Positions 17,696-26,718 are shown, counted from the stretch's first letter. The stretch is DNA of 64,000 nucleotides from JAITVM01 sp031551135 (GCA_031551135.1 JAVBOA010000020.1:62001-126000), one strand, 5' to 3'. Made by a program: numbers and translations. Notes: generated by a model from the letters alone, not told the origin.

Positions 17696-19528
17696 ATGGG
17701 AAAAATTATTGGTATAGATTTAGGAACAACAAACTCTTGTGTTGCTGTTATGGAAGGCGGTAAACCCGAAGTAATTCCAAATTCGGAAGGTTCCAGAACT
17801 ACAGCGTCTGTTGTTGCTTTTACAAAAAATGGTGAAAGATTAGTGGGCGAGGCGGCTAAACGTCAAGCTATTACAAATCCGGACACGGTTACAAGTATTA
17901 AACGCCATATGGGTTCTAATCATAAAGTAAATATTGATAACAAATCGTATTCTCCGCAAGAGATTTCGGCAATGATTTTGCAAAAATTGAAATCAGATGC
18001 GGAAGCTTATCTCGGCGAAACTGTTACGGAAGCTGTAATCACAGTACCGGCGTATTTTACAGATAGCCAAAGACAAGCAACAAAAGATGCCGGAAAAATT
18101 GCCGGACTTGATGTTAAACGTATCATAAACGAGCCTACTTCGGCGGCGCTTGCTTATGGTCTTGACATGGAAGTTGAGCAAAAAATCATGGTTTATGACC
18201 TTGGCGGCGGTACATTCGACGTTTCGATAATCGATATCGGCGACGGCGTTATCGAAGTTTTGGCTACAAGCGGCGACAACAGACTCGGCGGCGACGACTT
18301 CGACGAAAGAATTATAAATTATTTGGCAGATGAATTTAAAAAGACTAATGCTATAGATTTAAGACAAGATAAAATGGCTATGCAAAGACTCAAAGATGCG
18401 GCCGAAAAAGCTAAAAAAGAATTATCCAACGTTACAACAACAAATGTTAATTTGCCGTTTATCACAATGGACGCAAACGGCCCTCAGCATTTGGATATCA
18501 GCATTACTCGCGCTAAATTTGATGAAATTACAACTGATTTAGTTGAAAGAACTCTCGGACCGGTTAATACGGCGCTTAAAGATGCCGGACTTTCGGCTTC
18601 CGAATTAGACAAAATTCTTTTGGTCGGCGGCTCTACAAGAATGATTTCCGTTCAGGACGCTGTTAAAAAAATTACCGGAAAAGAGCCGTTTAAGGGAATT
18701 AACCCTGACGAATGTGTTGCGCTCGGCGCGGCGATTCAGGGCGGTAAATTGGCAGGCGACGCAGGTGTAGGACATATCCAGCTTTTGGACGTTACTCCGC
18801 TTTCTTTGGGAATTGAAACTTTGGGCGGCGTATCAACTGTTTTGATTGAAAGAAACACAACTATCCCTGTTAATAAAAAACAAGTTTTCTCTACGGCGGC
18901 AGATGGTCAAACAGCCGTTGATATACATGTTGTTCAAGGCGAAAGACCTTTGGCAAAAGACAATAAAACTCTCGGTCAATTCAGATTGGACGGAATCGCT
19001 CCTGCTCCAAGAGGAGTTCCTCAAATCGAAGTTGCTTTTGACATAGACGCAAACGGCATTGTAAATGTTTCCGCAAAAGATTTGGGAACAGGCAAAGAAC
19101 AAAAAATTACAATTACTGCCAGCACAAATTTATCCGATGACGAAATCGACAGAGCGGTTAAAGAAGCTGAAATGTTTGCCGAGCAGGATAAAAAGCGTAA
19201 AGAAGCCATTGATACCAAAAATCAAGCTGAATCAATGATTTTCCAAACAGAAAAAACTTTGAAAGATTTGGAAGAAAAAATTGAAGCGGAAGATAAAGCA
19301 AAAATCGAGGCCGAGCTTACTAATCTGAAATCCGTAAACGAAGGAATTACTATAGAAAACGCCACTGATTCGGATGTTCAAAGGCTGAAAGAAGCTACAG
19401 AAACTCTGACAAATGTTTTTTATGAAGTATCGGCTAAAATATATCAAGCCGCAGGACCACAGCCGGGCGAAGAAGGTCAGCCTTCAAACGACGACGATGT
19501 AATATCCGGAGAATATGACGAAAAATAA
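17696..19528 (+). CDS. dnaK: Chaperone protein DnaK (Hsp70)
   Basis: 610 residues beginning MGKIIGIDLGTTNSC; this ATG follows GGAGG, whereas a TTG 15 bp upstream overlaps the ribosome binding site itself. Hsp70 signatures are present: IDLGTTNS, VYDLGGGTFDVS and ILLVGGSTRM. The substrate-binding domain and helical lid follow, ending in an acidic, Gly/Pro-containing tail. With DnaJ and GrpE it refolds client proteins using ATP. Third gene of the CIRCE operon. Confidence 0.98.
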   Translation: MGKIIGIDLGTTNSCVAVMEGGKPEVIPNSEGSRTTASVVAFTKNGERLVGEAAKRQAITNPDTVTSIKRHMGSNHKVNIDNKSYSPQEISAMILQKLKSDAEAYLGETVTEAVITVPAYFTDSQRQATKDAGKIAGLDVKRIINEPTSAALAYGLDMEVEQKIMVYDLGGGTFDVSIIDIGDGVIEVLATSGDNRLGGDDFDERIINYLADEFKKTNAIDLRQDKMAMQRLKDAAEKAKKELSNVTTTNVNLPFITMDANGPQHLDISITRAKFDEITTDLVERTLGPVNTALKDAGLSASELDKILLVGGSTRMISVQDAVKKITGKEPFKGINPDECVALGAAIQGGKLAGDAGVGHIQLLDVTPLSLGIETLGGVSTVLIERNTTIPVNKKQVFSTAADGQTAVDIHVVQGERPLAKDNKTLGQFRLDGIAPAPRGVPQIEVAFDIDANGIVNVSAKDLGTGKEQKITITASTNLSDDEIDRAVKEAEMFAEQDKKRKEAIDTKNQAESMIFQTEKTLKDLEEKIEAEDKAKIEAELTNLKSVNEGITIENATDSDVQRLKEATETLTNVFYEVSAKIYQAAGPQPGEEGQPSNDDDVISGEYDEK

Positions 19529-19556
19529 TAAGGCTGTAATCGATTAAAATAAATTA

Positions 19557-19585
19557 TAGCGGTTTGAATTTATTTCAAACCGCTA
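19557..19585 (+). other. Perfect intercistronic hairpin between dnaK and dnaJ
   Basis: A 12-bp perfect stem (TAGCGGTTTGAA / TTCAAACCGCTA) with a 5-nt loop lies 28 bp after the dnaK stop. No T-run follows, so it is not a standard terminator. It could set relative dnaK/dnaJ mRNA stability or act as a partial terminator. Confidence 0.75.
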
Positions 19586-19613
19586 AATGCCAGATTGCAG
19601 AGCGGGTGGAAAA

Positions 19614-20735
19614 GTGGCAAGTAAAAAAGATTATTATGAAACATTGGGAATTTCAAAAGGCGCATCAGATGATGAGATAAAACGCGCCTATAGAAAATTA
19701 GCAAAACAATATCATCCTGATAACAATCCCGGAAACGCTGAATCCGAAGACAAATTTAAAGAAGTCGGCGAAGCGTATCAGGTTTTATCTGATAAAGAAA
19801 AAAGAGCGGCTTATGACCAATTCGGTCATTCTGCTTTTGAGCAAGGCGGCGCAAGTGGCGGATATGGATTCGGCGGTTTTGATTTTGGCGGATTCGACGC
19901 TTCTGAAATTTTTGAACAGTTTTTCGGCGGAGGCTCTTCTCGTAGAAACGGGCCAAGACGAGGCGCTGATACTCATGTAAATGTCACAATTACTTTTGAA
20001 GAAGCTTTTACGGGTACTAAAAAAGAAATTCAAGTCGGACTTATGGAAAATTGCGAAGAATGCGGAGGCTCGGGAGCAAAATCGGGTACTGTTGCGGAAA
20101 ATTGCAAGCATTGCAACGGAACAGGGCAAGAACGCATTTTACAGCAAACGGTTTTCGGAACGGTTACACAAGTTAGGACTTGCCGCTCTTGTAATGGCGA
20201 AGGAAAAATTATTCGTGAAAAATGCAGTACTTGCAGCGGAAAAGGAAAAGTACGGAAAAATAAAACACTCACTGTTAATATTCCGAAAGGTATCGACAAC
20301 GGGCAGAGTATCGCTTTGCAAGGCAAGGGCGACCCGGGGCAAAAAGGCGGACCTTATGGAGATATGATTGTTACGGTAAACGTTATGCCGCATAAATTAT
20401 TTACAAGACGTGACAACAACCTTTATATCGAAGTTCCGATAACTTTTGTGCAGGCGACTTTGGGCAGTGAAATTTCTATTCCGACTATGACCGGAGAAGA
20501 AAAATATTCGATAAAATCCGGCACGCAGACCGGTACGGTTTTTTCTATGAAAGGAAAAGGTATGCCGTATGTGCGTAATGAGCGGATTGTCGGAGATTTA
20601 ATTGTTACATTAAAAGTATCTGTTCCGACTTCTTTAAGCGATAAACAGCGCGCGGCTCTTTTGAATTTTGCAGAAGAAATGGGCGACGAATATAAAGACC
20701 ACAAAAAAGGATTTTTTGATAAATTTTTTAGATAA
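19614..20735 (+). CDS. dnaJ: Chaperone protein DnaJ (Hsp40)
   Basis: 373 residues. The GTG at 19614 (VASKKDYYETLG) is chosen because a GGGTGG site precedes it and DnaJ normally starts here; an upstream ATG would begin inside the intercistronic hairpin region. J domain with HPD in YHPDNN, a Gly/Phe-rich region, four zinc-finger repeats CEECGGSG, CKHCNGTG, CRSCNGEG and CSTCSGKG, then the C-terminal substrate domains. It stimulates DnaK ATPase. Last gene of the CIRCE operon, followed by a terminator; the prmA gene often found next is absent. Confidence 0.97.
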   Translation: MASKKDYYETLGISKGASDDEIKRAYRKLAKQYHPDNNPGNAESEDKFKEVGEAYQVLSDKEKRAAYDQFGHSAFEQGGASGGYGFGGFDFGGFDASEIFEQFFGGGSSRRNGPRRGADTHVNVTITFEEAFTGTKKEIQVGLMENCEECGGSGAKSGTVAENCKHCNGTGQERILQQTVFGTVTQVRTCRSCNGEGKIIREKCSTCSGKGKVRKNKTLTVNIPKGIDNGQSIALQGKGDPGQKGGPYGDMIVTVNVMPHKLFTRRDNNLYIEVPITFVQATLGSEISIPTMTGEEKYSIKSGTQTGTVFSMKGKGMPYVRNERIVGDLIVTLKVSVPTSLSDKQRAALLNFAEEMGDEYKDHKKGFFDKFFR

Positions 20736-20756
20736 AGAATATTATACGAATATTGA

Positions 20757-20801
20757 ATCGATAATTATTTCCGATATGGAGATAATTATCGATTTTTTTT
20801 G
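20757..20801 (+). terminator. Intrinsic terminator of the heat-shock operon
   Basis: Perfect 12-bp stem ATCGATAATTAT / ATAATTATCGAT with a 13-nt loop, followed by eight T residues. Confidence 0.9.
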
Positions 20802-20925
20802 TGTTTTAAATTTGATTTTTCTGTAAAGAAAAATATAACTGTATAAAAGAATCTCTAATCTGTAAAAATATAAATATAGCTTTTTATTATATCGAGTATT
20901 AAAAATTACAAAAGGAGATTTTTTT

Positions 20926-21117
20926 ATGATACAAAAGATGAAGTTGAATATTATTATTTCAACATTAATTTTATTTATTCTCATTGCCCTGATTCTTTTA
21001 ACTATTTATCATAGTTCTCAAAAAGGGAAAATCTATAACGGGCTTTTTGTTAGAGCTTGGGAGGAGTGTAAAAATGGATGTTTATATACAACCGAAACAG
21101 AAAGTGGATTTGCATAA
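20926..21117 (+). CDS. Small single-pass membrane protein opening the spoVA operon
   Basis: 63 residues, ATG with a strong AAAGGAG site 7 nt upstream. Residues 6-29 form one hydrophobic membrane segment, followed by a polar tail with two Cys. It overlaps the start of spoVAA by 44 bp in another frame. The good ribosome binding site and the lack of any other gene between the dnaJ terminator and spoVAA suggest that it is real and co-expressed with spoVA. I do not recognise the family; a sporulation role is inferred from context only. Alternatively it is a leader ORF for translational coupling. Confidence 0.55.
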   Translation: MIQKMKLNIIISTLILFILIALILLTIYHSSQKGKIYNGLFVRAWEECKNGCLYTTETESGFA

Positions 21118-21697
21118 TAAAAACAGCATAAAACTGATAGATATCGCGGATATTGTATGTCCGAACGAATTAAAAAATAAATTAAGTCAATTGGAGTTGC
21201 TTAAAATAGACGGAAGCAAAAAATCAAATTATATTATAGCTGTTTCGGATATTGTAGATAAAATTATAAAAGTATCGCCGGATTCTACGGTCAATAATTT
21301 AGGAGAAAAAGAAATTTTGATTGACTATAAACCGGATATAAAGCAGCCGAATAAATTTTTGGAGTTTTTGAAAATAGCTTCGGTTTCTACTATTTTGCTG
21401 GTTGGTTCTTCCACGGCAATTATGTCTTTCCAATCCGAAGCGCAGATTTTGAAAGTTTTTATAAATTATTACCGGATTTTTTTGGGAGTGCAAACTGACA
21501 AGCCTGTCGTTCTTTCAGTAGCGTATTCTTTTGGGCTTTGTTTCGGAATTATGGTGTTTTTTAATCATTTCTTCAGCAAAAATATGACCGACGATCCAAC
21601 GCCAATAGAGGTCGAAATGAGCACATACGAAGAAGATGTTACAAGATCAATTATTGATACTTTGAATTCGCAGGAAAAGAAAAATGCTCATAATTAA
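21074..21697 (+). CDS. spoVAA: Stage V sporulation protein AA
   Basis: 207 residues starting at ATG 21074 behind GGGAGGAG. The N-terminal half is a soluble domain beginning MDVYIQPKQKV. Two membrane segments lie at about residues 105-130 and 150-170, and the C-terminus is acidic. This layout and its place before spoVAB and spoVAC match SpoVAA. SpoVA proteins form the channel that moves dipicolinic acid into the developing spore and out at germination. Expression in the forespore by sigma-G is expected. Confidence 0.85.
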   Translation: MDVYIQPKQKVDLHNKNSIKLIDIADIVCPNELKNKLSQLELLKIDGSKKSNYIIAVSDIVDKIIKVSPDSTVNNLGEKEILIDYKPDIKQPNKFLEFLKIASVSTILLVGSSTAIMSFQSEAQILKVFINYYRIFLGVQTDKPVVLSVAYSFGLCFGIMVFFNHFFSKNMTDDPTPIEVEMSTYEEDVTRSIIDTLNSQEKKNAHN

Positions 21698-22109
21698 ATA
21701 TATTTTATTGGCTATTATAGGATTTGCGAGCGGGGCTGTAATTTCGGGCGCAATATTTGCGTTTATTTCAATGATTGGCGTTGTGCCGCGGTTGGCCGCA
21801 AGAACAAAAACCGTACGGTATGTGAAATTATATGAAGACATGATTATGGTCGGCGGAATATTCGGAAGCTTGCATGAATTTTATAAATTTACTATGTTCG
21901 GGAATAATTTTTTAATAGCAGTAATCGGGTTTGCAGAAGGGATTTTTGTCGGTTGTTTAGCTGTTTCGCTAGCCGAAGTAATAGACGTTATACCAATTTT
22001 TTCACGCCGTGCGCGTGTAAAAGAAGGGATTTCTTTTTTTATATTGGCAATCGCAGTCGGGAAAACTATAGGCAGTCTTTTGTATTATAATTTACCCGGC
22101 TTTTATTAA
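21684..22109 (+). CDS. spoVAB: Stage V sporulation protein AB
   Basis: 141 residues, almost entirely membrane-embedded (four or five segments). Family features: GFASGAVISGAIFAFISMIGVVPRL-like N-terminal half and the segment AVSLAEVIDVIPIFSRRAR. It overlaps spoVAA by 14 bp, implying translational coupling. Part of the spore DPA channel operon. Confidence 0.88.
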   Translation: MLIIKYILLAIIGFASGAVISGAIFAFISMIGVVPRLAARTKTVRYVKLYEDMIMVGGIFGSLHEFYKFTMFGNNFLIAVIGFAEGIFVGCLAVSLAEVIDVIPIFSRRARVKEGISFFILAIAVGKTIGSLLYYNLPGFY

Positions 22110-22137
22110 ATATATATTGAATCAAGGAGGCATAAAT

Positions 22138-22581
22138 TTGATTTCTAATAAAGAAAAACAAGATTATCAGAAAATGGTCGAGCAAATTTCGCCTAACAGC
22201 AAAATTTTTACTAATTGCCTAAAGGCATTTTGGGTTGGCGGAACGATTTGTACAATCGGTCAAATAATAGCAAATTTTTTAGCTTCAAGAGGACTTGAAA
22301 AAGACGCAGTTTCGTTATATTCATCGGCGGCTCTGATTTTGCTGACTGTGCTTCTTACATCTTTTGGATTTTTCGAGCAGATTGCAAAATATGCCGGTGC
22401 GGGAACTTCTGTGCCGATATCGGGCTTTGCAAACTCGATTTGCGCATCTGCATTGGAATTTAAAAAAGAAGGTCTTGTATTGGGAATGGGCGCGAAGATG
22501 TTTATTTTGGCAGGGCCGGTTATTGTTTACGGTTCGGTTTCTTCGGTAATCGTTGGGATAGTTTATTATATATTTAAGTAA
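22138..22581 (+). CDS. spoVAC: Stage V sporulation protein AC
   Basis: 147 residues from TTG at 22138, 9 nt after AAGGAGG; an earlier in-frame TTG at 22117 lies upstream of that site. Soluble N-terminus with the family segment DYQKMVEQISPNS, then four membrane segments, including the conserved FFEQIAKYAGAGTSVPISGF. SpoVAC is the mechanosensitive-like membrane component of the DPA channel. The following intergenic gap contains a 36-bp deleted MITE copy. Confidence 0.93.
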   Translation: MISNKEKQDYQKMVEQISPNSKIFTNCLKAFWVGGTICTIGQIIANFLASRGLEKDAVSLYSSAALILLTVLLTSFGFFEQIAKYAGAGTSVPISGFANSICASALEFKKEGLVLGMGAKMFILAGPVIVYGSVSSVIVGIVYYIFK

Positions 22582-22601
22582 TAATGAAGCATATTATTTT
22601 A

Positions 22602-22637
22602 TACTATTTTCAATATAAAGGATAGAAAAAAATAGTA
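22602..22637 (-). mobile_element. 36-bp deletion derivative (M) of the MITE-like element
   Basis: It keeps TACTATTTTCAATATAAAGG and ATAGAAAAAAATAGTA only. It lies inside the spoVA operon, 15 bp before the spoVAD start and directly before its ribosome binding site. Confidence 0.7.
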
Positions 22638-22652
22638 TTAGGAGAGATTTGT

Positions 22653-23663
22653 TTGAACAAAAAATACGGAAGGTCATCAATAAAACTTTCGAAACCTGTT
22701 TATATTACGGATACTGCGTGCATTGTCGGCCCAAAAGAGGGCGACGGGCCGCTTGCGAAATATTTTGACAGAATTTTAGATAATGAAATGAATGGAAAAG
22801 ATAGCTGGGAAAAGTCCGAAAGCAGTATAATAACCGATTGCGTAAATTTATTATTGGAAAAATCCGGACTATCTGAAAAAGATATTGATTATGCGATTGC
22901 CGGAGATTTACTAAACCAAATAGCCGGAAGTACTTATGGTTTTCGGGATTTTGATTTTAATTATTTCGGAATATACGGTGCTTGCTCAAATTTTGGGGAG
23001 GGAATGGGACTTGGCGCAATGCTTATAGACGGAGAATTTGCGGATAAAATTTTGGTGAGTGCGTCGAGTCATTTTGCCTCGGCCGAAAAACAATTTAGAT
23101 TGCCGATGGAAGCCGGAGGTCAGCGTCCGCCGTCATCCACTTGGACAGTGACCGGTGACGGCTGTGTAATTCTTAGGGCTTTCGGAAATGGTCCGCATAT
23201 AACGAAAATTACGACCGGTCAAATTATTGATATGGGAATAAATGACCCGAATAATATGGGCGCGGCAATGGCTCCGGCGGCGGCGGATACAATTTATCAG
23301 CATTTGACGGATTTTAATCTTCAGCCGGATTATTATGACCTTATTATTACGGGAGATTTAGGCTATATCGGTTCGGAGATTTTGACAAAACTGATGTCGG
23401 ATAAAGGGATTAAATTGGAGGAAAATTTATCGGATTGCGGAATGAAAATCTTTGACAAAGAAAAGCAAGATACGCATAGCGGCGGAAGCGGCTGTGCATG
23501 TTCGGCTGTTACATTTTCCGGTTATCTATATGATCAATTAAAGAAAAAGAAGCTGAAAAAAATTCTGCTTGTTCCGACAGGTGCGTTATTATCGCCGACA
23601 GCGGTTTTACAAAATGAAACGATTCCCTGTATTGCTCATGCTGTAGCGATAGAGAATACTTAA
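22653..23663 (+). CDS. spoVAD: Stage V sporulation protein AD
   Basis: 336 residues, TTG start behind GGAGAG. A soluble thiolase/ketoacyl-synthase-like fold; conserved stretches are GPKEGDGPL, GIYGACSNFGEGM and THSGGSGCACSA. SpoVAD binds dipicolinic acid and is the soluble component of the channel complex. It sits in the usual order between spoVAC and spoVAE. Confidence 0.95.
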   Translation: MNKKYGRSSIKLSKPVYITDTACIVGPKEGDGPLAKYFDRILDNEMNGKDSWEKSESSIITDCVNLLLEKSGLSEKDIDYAIAGDLLNQIAGSTYGFRDFDFNYFGIYGACSNFGEGMGLGAMLIDGEFADKILVSASSHFASAEKQFRLPMEAGGQRPPSSTWTVTGDGCVILRAFGNGPHITKITTGQIIDMGINDPNNMGAAMAPAAADTIYQHLTDFNLQPDYYDLIITGDLGYIGSEILTKLMSDKGIKLEENLSDCGMKIFDKEKQDTHSGGSGCACSAVTFSGYLYDQLKKKKLKKILLVPTGALLSPTAVLQNETIPCIAHAVAIENT

Positions 23664-23674
23664 GGAGGAATATT

Positions 23675-24037
23675 ATGGATTATATAAAGGCTTTTGTGGT
23701 CGGCGGTTTGATTTGTGTGATCGGACAGATTTTAGTAGATAAGACAAAACTCACGCCGCCGCGGATTCTGGTTATGTTCGTTGTGATAGGATGTTTTTTG
23801 GGCGGAATGGGCATTTATGAAAAATTGGTAGATTTTGCAGGGTCGGGAGCGACTGTGCCTTTGCCGGGGTTTGGATATTTGATGGCAAAAGGAGTTATGA
23901 AAGAAATTGATGAAGTCGGTTTTTTGGGAATTTTGACAGGAGGACTGAAAGCAGGCGCGGGCGGAATAACGGCGGCGGTTGTATTTAGTTTCATAGCCGC
24001 TATGATTTTCGAACCGAAATCAAAATCAAATTATTAG
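23675..24037 (+). CDS. spoVAE: Stage V sporulation protein AE
   Basis: 120 residues, ATG behind AAGGAGG, 11 bp after spoVAD. Four membrane segments, with family features GGLICVIGQILVDKT and the GSGATVPLPGFG segment, corresponding to the SpoVAEb form. It completes the C-D-E core found in all spoVA operons. A downstream hairpin probably ends the operon. Confidence 0.93.
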   Translation: MDYIKAFVVGGLICVIGQILVDKTKLTPPRILVMFVVIGCFLGGMGIYEKLVDFAGSGATVPLPGFGYLMAKGVMKEIDEVGFLGILTGGLKAGAGGITAAVVFSFIAAMIFEPKSKSNY

Positions 24038-24048
24038 AATATAGTGAT

Positions 24049-24076
24049 GAGCCGATTTTTTGTATGAAATCGGCTC
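24049..24076. terminator. Hairpin between convergent spoVAE and the RNA methyltransferase gene
   Basis: 10-bp stem GAGCCGATTT / AAATCGGCTC, with only a weak T-rich tail on the plus strand. Probable terminator for spoVAE. Confidence 0.55.
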
Positions 24077-24085
24077 GGTATAGTT

Positions 24086-25099
24086 TTACTTTTTACAGAA
24101 AACGACAGTTGCTTCACAGCGGTTGTGGAAAAGTTTTCGGGCGTGCAGAACTCTGAAATATTTGTTTATAACATCGATGGCTTTATAAACTTGCTTTTGC
24201 TGTTTTTTTTGGGAAAGTTTTAAAGTCATGATACATATGCCGTCGTCGGCTAAAAATTTTTTGGCTTCAATCATAATATCCAAAGACTCATTTACCTCCA
24301 TTTTCATATCGTTTGTTATAATGTCGAAAATAGCATCTGTCTTTCGGAAAAATTCCTGCGCCGTGATTTTCTCATGAATAATTTTTGGATTATCGATTAA
24401 AGATTTATCTAATTCGGCAGGGTCGACAGCAACGACAGAATTACAATATTCGGAAAGAACTTTTGTCCAGCCGCCGGGTGCGGCTCCCAAATCGAGGGCG
24501 TTTTTTCCTAATTTAAGTTCGAAAGTCTGGATAGCTTCCAAAAGCTTGAATTCGGCGCGTGATATAAAATCTTCTTTTTTTTCGAATCGAATATTTCCTC
24601 CGCTCCATGACGAAAGATTATCGTTTTTTAAAGAAATACCGATATATATTTTGTCGGAACAAATCAGCACGGAAATTATTTGCTCCGGATTTTTATAATC
24701 TTCTATGTATAAATTTTCAATTAATTTCTCCGTAATTCCTTTGTTTATGTCAAATGTCTTGATAAAAAACTCGCAGTTTACAACTCTGGACTGGACAGAA
24801 AACTTAAGATTTTTGTCTAAAAATCCGATATTATTATTTACTATGGTGTAAATTTGCTCTATAATATTTATGGGGGATAAAAAATCCTGCGAAAAAACCG
24901 GCATAATATGTCGAATAAACACAGGCTTTTTAAATTGTAATTTCTTCATGAAATTAGAGTATTCCTCGTCTAATTCGACAAGGCATATTCCCTTTGCCAA
25001 AAATTCCACATTTTTTGGCTTTGGCGTGATATTTTTTATTTCATTAAGCGATATTTGCTCATCGCCGTTTTCTGAAGTAAATATTATTTTATTTATCAT
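24086..25099 (-). CDS. FtsJ-like (RlmM-type) ribose 2'-O-methyltransferase
   Basis: 337 residues from the ATG at 25099, chosen for the GGAGG site upstream; the frame extends further but overlaps the divergent kinase gene. The C-terminal half is a Rossmann-fold methyltransferase with the SAM motif LDLGAAPGGWTKVL, a following VAVDPAEL and the FtsJ-type catalytic Lys-Asp-Lys pattern (NDMKMEV and TLKLSQKK). The N-terminal part (1-150) resembles the THUMP-containing region of 23S rRNA 2'-O-methyltransferase RlmM, but this is uncertain. The predicted substrate is rRNA. Confidence 0.8.
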   Translation of the reverse strand: MINKIIFTSENGDEQISLNEIKNITPKPKNVEFLAKGICLVELDEEYSNFMKKLQFKKPVFIRHIMPVFSQDFLSPINIIEQIYTIVNNNIGFLDKNLKFSVQSRVVNCEFFIKTFDINKGITEKLIENLYIEDYKNPEQIISVLICSDKIYIGISLKNDNLSSWSGGNIRFEKKEDFISRAEFKLLEAIQTFELKLGKNALDLGAAPGGWTKVLSEYCNSVVAVDPAELDKSLIDNPKIIHEKITAQEFFRKTDAIFDIITNDMKMEVNESLDIMIEAKKFLADDGICIMTLKLSQKKQQKQVYKAIDVINKYFRVLHARKLFHNRCEATVVFCKK

Positions 25100-25169
25100 T
25101 TTATCCTCCAAAAATATAATTGATTTTCCGTCAGAAATTTTTTTAAACCTTGGGAAAGGATGTGACACT

Positions 25170-25967
25170 TTGAATGAACTTAGCTTAAAACCCCAAGACA
25201 AAGATACATTGTTAAAGCCGCTTGAAAATATTATTCATGATATGAAAATCCCTTTAACAATAATGTATACAAAAATACAAATACTTGAAGAGACACAAGA
25301 TATTTCGGAAGAAGTCGCCGACACACTTTTCGTAATAAAACGAAATTGGTTTAGGGTGATGAAACTATTAAACGATATCTCAGACCACAAAAAAATACTG
25401 AACGGTGAAATCACGCTGAAATTTGAAAATCTCGACATTATTAAAATACTTTCGAATATAACGAAAACAGCTTCTTCGCTTGCATATAAAAAACAAATCG
25501 ATTTAAAATTCGAAACAGATATAAAGTGCAAAATCATGGCAGTTGATAAAGAAGTCTTAGAACGAATCATGCTTAACTTGATTTCGAATTCGATAAAATA
25601 TTGCGGACAAGGCAGTCTGGTCAGAATATCTGTATATCAAAATTTTGACAATCTTATTATTTCCGTTAAGGATAACGGCAAAGGAATAGAAAAGTCAAAG
25701 CTGGACTTGCTTTTCAAGCGCAGGGTCGTCTCATATAATGAAAAAAATATTCCGACAGGTTCCGGAATCGGACTCAGCATTGTAAAAGAGTTCGTCGACC
25801 TTTTGAATGGCGAAATTGCTTTGAATACCGGAAAAAAGGGCACGGAGATAGCGATAAAACTTCCGGTTTTTATGGCAGAATCTAATTACAATAAAATGCC
25901 GTTGGATGACTTTTATTCATATAATATTTACGAATTTGAGCTTTCAGATGATTATAACATAGATTAA
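25170..25967 (+). CDS. Soluble orphan sensor histidine kinase
   Basis: 265 residues from TTG 25170 behind GGGAAAGGATG. There is no sensor or membrane segment: the dimerisation/phosphoacceptor domain starts almost at once, with H23 in the H-box HDMKIPLT. The ATPase domain shows the N-box LNLISNSIKY, G1 DNGKGIEKS and G2 GSGIGLSIVKEF. No response regulator is adjacent. In spore formers, cytoplasmic orphan kinases often feed Spo0F/Spo0A; that link is inference here. Its last 24 bp overlap the convergent PAP2 gene. It diverges from the methyltransferase gene with about 70 bp between starts. Confidence 0.85.
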   Translation: MNELSLKPQDKDTLLKPLENIIHDMKIPLTIMYTKIQILEETQDISEEVADTLFVIKRNWFRVMKLLNDISDHKKILNGEITLKFENLDIIKILSNITKTASSLAYKKQIDLKFETDIKCKIMAVDKEVLERIMLNLISNSIKYCGQGSLVRISVYQNFDNLIISVKDNGKGIEKSKLDLLFKRRVVSYNEKNIPTGSGIGLSIVKEFVDLLNGEIALNTGKKGTEIAIKLPVFMAESNYNKMPLDDFYSYNIYEFELSDDYNID

Positions 25968-26435
25968 CGAAAAAATTATCGCTACAAAAAAACCCATTCC
26001 AATATCCAAAGGGTAATGAATTCCTACAACAATTCTGGAAAACCCGGTTAAAAACGCACATAAGATTAATAAAATTCCGATAGATTTAAAAATCATAAAA
26101 TAAGACAGCGAAATTATCATAGCCGAACAAGCATGGTTGCTGGGCAAAGAAAACTTGTCTTCCCGCTGAAAATTAAGTTTTATATTATTTCTTAAATATG
26201 GACGTTTTCGTTTTATAATATTACGCAGAATTTTATTAACGCTTATACAAAAAAAAGGAACTAACATAATTAAAATTAACTTATCTTTTACATAAATAAA
26301 TGCAAAAACCAACAAAAATAAATAAGCTGCAACAAAAAAAAGCGCAGAGGCTTGCATGATATTAAACGCGATATTATATAAGCCTTTGTTTTTTTGTCCA
26401 AAATTATAAATCCTCAAAAAAAGATTATTATCCAT
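25944..26435 (-). CDS. PAP2-family membrane phosphatase
   Basis: 163 residues with about five membrane segments. The three PAP2 phosphatase motifs are present: KRKRP, PSNHA (a variant of PSGH) and SRIVVGIHYPLD. Such proteins dephosphorylate lipid pyrophosphates; in Firmicutes many act on undecaprenyl pyrophosphate (BcrC type). The exact lipid substrate is not shown by sequence. The Asn in PSNHA is seen in some family members. Confidence 0.85.
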   Translation of the reverse strand: MDNNLFLRIYNFGQKNKGLYNIAFNIMQASALFFVAAYLFLLVFAFIYVKDKLILIMLVPFFCISVNKILRNIIKRKRPYLRNNIKLNFQREDKFSLPSNHACSAMIISLSYFMIFKSIGILLILCAFLTGFSRIVVGIHYPLDIGMGFFVAIIFSLIYVIII

Positions 26436-26606
26436 TTTATCATCCCCAAAGAATTATATCATAAATCAGTGGTTGCAAAAAGCAGAAAGTGATTTATTCG
26501 TAAAAAATGAAAATAGTATTAATGAAACAAATTTACTTATAAAACATATTGTATAAATATAGAAATATAGAAAAATCAAACCGCATCGCAATCAATATAT
26601 AGCTAA

Positions 26607-26718
26607 TACTATTTTCATTTAGATAAGTAGAAAAAAATTTTTCACAGCGGAGCGTTTCGCGCAATGCTTCTAGCGCGAAATGAAATATTTTTTTCTATCC
26701 TTAATATTGAAAATAGTA
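26607..26718 (+). mobile_element. Copy C of the MITE-like element
   Basis: 112 bp, left tip TACTATTTTCATTTAGATAA, right tip reading outward TACTATTTTCAATATTAAGG. It lies 67 bp before feoA, so the feoAB promoter must lie in it or in the short gap. Confidence 0.9.

Noticed and set aside
26507..26519. Isolated ATGAAAATAGTA tip near 26.5 kb
   Set aside because: Only one 13-bp end is present with no second arm, so it is not called as an element copy.
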